From the NCBI GenBank assembly GCA_964353175.1, contig CAYGUX010000001.1, positions 124,001 to 188,000 of the forward strand: a DNA stretch of 64,000 nucleotides. Direction: 5' to 3'. This DNA is from JAIYCX01 sp964353175. GTDB taxonomy: Bacteria; Bdellovibrionota_C; UBA2361; SZUA-149; DAOLCO01. Of the stretch, positions 62,098 through 64,000 are shown piece by piece. The translations under genes were made by a program, and so were the position numbers. The notes under the pieces are model-generated. The model was not told the DNA's origin. It did not search any database and was given only the letters and a program-made list of their open reading frames with translations. Position 1 is the first letter of the stretch. Each line of letters begins with the position of its first letter.

Positions 62098-62278
62098 GGA
62101 GTTGCTTCCTATCTTTCTCCTGGATCATCCCTTCGTGCGTGGGGAAGGGACTTGGTGGGTTTGCTGGAGGAAATTTTCCTGCTGGTGGAGTTGGTTTATA
62201 AGGATGGGGGCTGCGGGAAAAGTTCCGCAAGAAAACTGGTGCACAGGATGAGGGAGGAGAAAGATAGGAAGTAACTCC
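62098..62278. mobile_element. 181-bp MITE-like element with 24-bp inverted ends
   Basis: The ends 62098-62121 and 62255-62278 are reverse complements at 23 of 24 positions (core CTTCCTATCTTTCTCCT). The interior is rich in short palindromes (AGGAAATTTTCCT, CCCTTC/GAAGGG) and looks GC-richer than the surroundings. It encodes nothing convincing and no target duplication is visible. A structured RNA is an alternative reading. Confidence 0.5.
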
Positions 62279-62290
62279 CGTCGCCCTCCC

Positions 62291-63064
62291 CTAACTCAAA
62301 CTAATCAACAAAGGACAATGATCAGACCCCGTCACTTCAGTCAAAATCCTTGCCCTGCCTATCTTATTAACTAGCGCCTTAGAAACAAGAAAATAGTCAA
62401 TTCTCCAGCCTAAATTCTTCTTTCTGGATCCAGCCCTATAGCTCCACCATGAAAATTCCTGCTTACCTGGATTATGCTCTCTGTAAATATCAACGAGGTG
62501 CTCTCCGATAATGTTTGAAAGCCTCTCTCTCTCATCATCTCTAAAGCCAGAAAGATTTCTTTTCTTAGCAACTACAGGATGGTGGATATCTATATCCTTA
62601 TGACACACATTAAAATCACCACAAACAATTAGACTAGGATCAACTAAACCATCGAGATAGGATTTAAACTCTTCTAAAAACTTAATCTTAAAATCATGCC
62701 TCTCTTCTGAAGAAGTACCAGAAGGAACATAGAAATTTATTATCTTAGATTCCCCTACTCTAATAGCAGTCACCCGCCCTTCAAAAAAGAAAATGTCAGA
62801 CAAAGCTATGTCTTTAGGCTCTAACACCTCGACTTCTAAGCTATCTTTCCAAGCGATAAGAGTACCAGAGTAACCAGGCTTTACCGCTGGGTTATAAGCA
62901 ATATTATAAGAAAGAGCCTTAAACTCTTCCTCCATAAAAGCTCCTAGATTACATTTAATTTCCTGCAGACATAAGACATCAGGACTCTCAGCTCTAATAA
63001 AATCAGCAAGGCCTTTCCCTAAGACTGATCTCAAACCATTAACATTCCAAGAAATAACTTTCAT
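62291..63064 (-). CDS. xthA: Exodeoxyribonuclease III (AP endonuclease)
   Basis: The 257-residue enzyme repairs abasic sites. The N-terminal MKVISWNVNGLRSVL, LCLQEIKC, GDFNVCHKDIDIHHP, DYFLVSKAL and GSDHCPLL motifs hold the metal-binding Glu, Asp, Asn and His residues of the family. It lies 3 bp after the unknown 253-residue gene, which itself overlaps a SNF2-type helicase, so the three form an operon. Confidence 0.94.
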   Translation of the reverse strand: MKVISWNVNGLRSVLGKGLADFIRAESPDVLCLQEIKCNLGAFMEEEFKALSYNIAYNPAVKPGYSGTLIAWKDSLEVEVLEPKDIALSDIFFFEGRVTAIRVGESKIINFYVPSGTSSEERHDFKIKFLEEFKSYLDGLVDPSLIVCGDFNVCHKDIDIHHPVVAKKRNLSGFRDDERERLSNIIGEHLVDIYREHNPGKQEFSWWSYRAGSRKKNLGWRIDYFLVSKALVNKIGRARILTEVTGSDHCPLLISLS

Positions 63065-63067
63065 AAG

Positions 63068-63829
63068 TTACATGAATCTAGCAAGCGACTGGGCTAATCT
63101 AGATACTCGCTCATAAGCAAGCTCCAAATTCTTATCGACTAAAGCGTCTTGAGCATCAGGGAATAAAAAATCTAACCTGCGAAGCAATGATGCCGGCAAC
63201 TCATCCGCCTTCACAACAATATCTCCAGGCAAAACCCCGCCAACAAAAAAATCACCTAAATCAACTTTCGCTGTTTCAACAGCGTTAACATTCTGTTTAT
63301 TAAAAAGTCCTTGCTCTAACAATAAATCCTTTATGCCTTTTACAATATCAGAGTGGCTTCTTCCTAATAGCTTGCATAAAAGGTAAGGGTCAATCAACAA
63401 ATCACCCACAAATTTCTCTAAAACAGCAAGTACTCTTGAGTCATTGATATCCGCAACTTCATCATCAACACTCATCTTAAAGCTACTCATTTCTGGGATC
63501 AAAGAAATATTAAGCTTAGAGAACACAGCTAAAATCTCTTTCGGCATAGACGCTGAAAGCACTCGGCTTAATACATATGGGCTCGCAGAAAGACCTACAT
63601 AGAACTTATACCAATCAGAATCTGCTAACTCATCAATGAGAATTAAAACTCTAACGGTTCTTCTTGAATCGCTTGTAAATCTTGAAGATATTCTTCCGTG
63701 TTCAACAAACACATCTCCAATTCTATCAAGCTGAGCATGCATATTAGCATCACTAATTGTATCCTCTTTACACAAAGGATACATTGCATTATAGAAGCTT
63801 TCAGCTAACCAACTTACATCTTTTTTCAT
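63068..63829 (-). CDS. Unknown protein between SNF2 helicase and exonuclease III
   Basis: I do not recognise this 253-residue, mostly helical protein. It has a hydrophobic VLILIDELADSDWY segment and a leucine-rich C-terminal part, with no signal peptide. Start codon and helicase stop overlap (ATGA), so they are probably translationally coupled. Context suggests a DNA-repair or transcription-related role, but nothing in the sequence proves it. Confidence 0.6.
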   Translation of the reverse strand: MKKDVSWLAESFYNAMYPLCKEDTISDANMHAQLDRIGDVFVEHGRISSRFTSDSRRTVRVLILIDELADSDWYKFYVGLSASPYVLSRVLSASMPKEILAVFSKLNISLIPEMSSFKMSVDDEVADINDSRVLAVLEKFVGDLLIDPYLLCKLLGRSHSDIVKGIKDLLLEQGLFNKQNVNAVETAKVDLGDFFVGGVLPGDIVVKADELPASLLRRLDFLFPDAQDALVDKNLELAYERVSRLAQSLARFM

Positions 63830-64000
63830 AATCTATCATCTATTAATGAAGAACCTTGCAGACTAAGCAAATCTTCTAAAGCTTCTGCGCTCAGCTCAGT
63901 TATTGAGTTCCTAGCCCCACCGACTACACTTTCTGTTAATTCAATCTTCTGTTTATGCATCTCGTTAATCTTCTCTTCTAAGGTCCCCTTAGAAATAATT
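63826..64000 (-). CDS. SNF2-type helicase C-terminus (partial, cut by window edge)
   Basis: The last 58 codons read IISKGTLEEKINEMHKQKIE, then LTELSAEALEDLLSL-like residues (actual: SITELSAEALEDLLSL) before the stop. GT-EEKI followed by a charged helix and an ELSxEALxxLL motif is the typical C-terminal end of bacterial SNF2/RapA-like helicases. The rest of the gene lies beyond 64000. It overlaps the next gene by ATGA. Confidence 0.7.
   Translation of the reverse strand, partial: IISKGTLEEKINEMHKQKIELTESVVGGARNSITELSAEALEDLLSLQGSSLIDDRL

Noticed and set aside
62036..62230. A 64-codon frame inside the MITE-like element
   Set aside because: It crosses the inverted end and palindromic interior, and its proline-rich composition looks non-coding.

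Overview
The window is 64 kb of AT-rich bacterial chromosome (by eye, GC in the high thirties), densely coded on both strands. No rRNA, tRNA, CRISPR array, prophage or intact insertion sequence was found. The organism is a diderm. It has an MlaE-F-D-C lipid-transport operon, periplasmic binding proteins, a lipoprotein, signal peptidase I and peptidoglycan genes. MlaC, RlmE, YgfZ and a MurD2/MurL pair lean towards Pseudomonadota or a related diderm lineage. A tandemly fused UvrA of about 1820 residues is unusual there and is better known from Chlamydiae and other PVC bacteria. I cannot place the organism further without a search.

Layout. 0-5 kb: a small-membrane-protein/AIM24/M48-protease operon, an unknown polytopic membrane protein, a secreted SGNH hydrolase with calcium-binding repeats and a small unknown membrane protein. 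5-9 kb: rlmE with a possible RNA switch in its leader, then mlaEFDC. 8.7-16.7 kb: a glycosyltransferase-methyltransferase fusion, hemW, a peroxiredoxin, HigBA, a one-gene cassette bounded by inverted repeats (13.3-13.9 kb), ygfZ, lepB and a secreted MCE-like protein. 16.9-31.4 kb: a GspE/PilB-type ATPase, recJ, a membrane-anchored GH99-like protein, glnA, the double uvrA, a lipoprotein with a secreted HExxH protease, and BrnTA. 31.7-45.4 kb: an allose/ribose-type ABC transporter, an M20 carbamoylase/amidohydrolase, a YeiH-SpmAB-NadE operon, acetyl-CoA synthetase, a HerA-like ATPase, YitT and gluconokinase. 45.5-52 kb: argC facing a Nudix-argB-argF-SIMPL operon, alr, and a DUF4143 ATPase. 52-57.5 kb: an EamA transporter in a possible cassette, then murL-murD2 with a binding-protein gene. 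57.6-60.7 kb: a toxin-antitoxin island (AbiE, an XRE antitoxin remnant, ParDE) between 33-bp direct repeats. 60.7-64 kb: an unknown membrane protein, a 181-bp MITE-like element, exonuclease III, an unknown gene, and the C-terminus of a SNF2-type helicase cut by the window edge.

How the genes work together. D-glutamate for the cell wall is probably made after ligation: MurD2 adds L-Glu and MurL epimerises it, while Alr supplies D-Ala. ArgB, ArgC and ArgF cover three arginine steps, and GlnA and NadE sit in the same nitrogen economy. The toxin-antitoxin loci share a striking feature: at HigBA, BrnTA and AbiE the predicted -10 box lies so close to the start codon that the transcripts should be leaderless or nearly so, and each promoter is covered by a palindromic operator.

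The observations most worth following up are a CTG start for murD2, the two single-gene cassettes bounded by inverted repeats, the rlmE leader switch, the leaderless toxin-antitoxin promoters and the repeat-flanked island.
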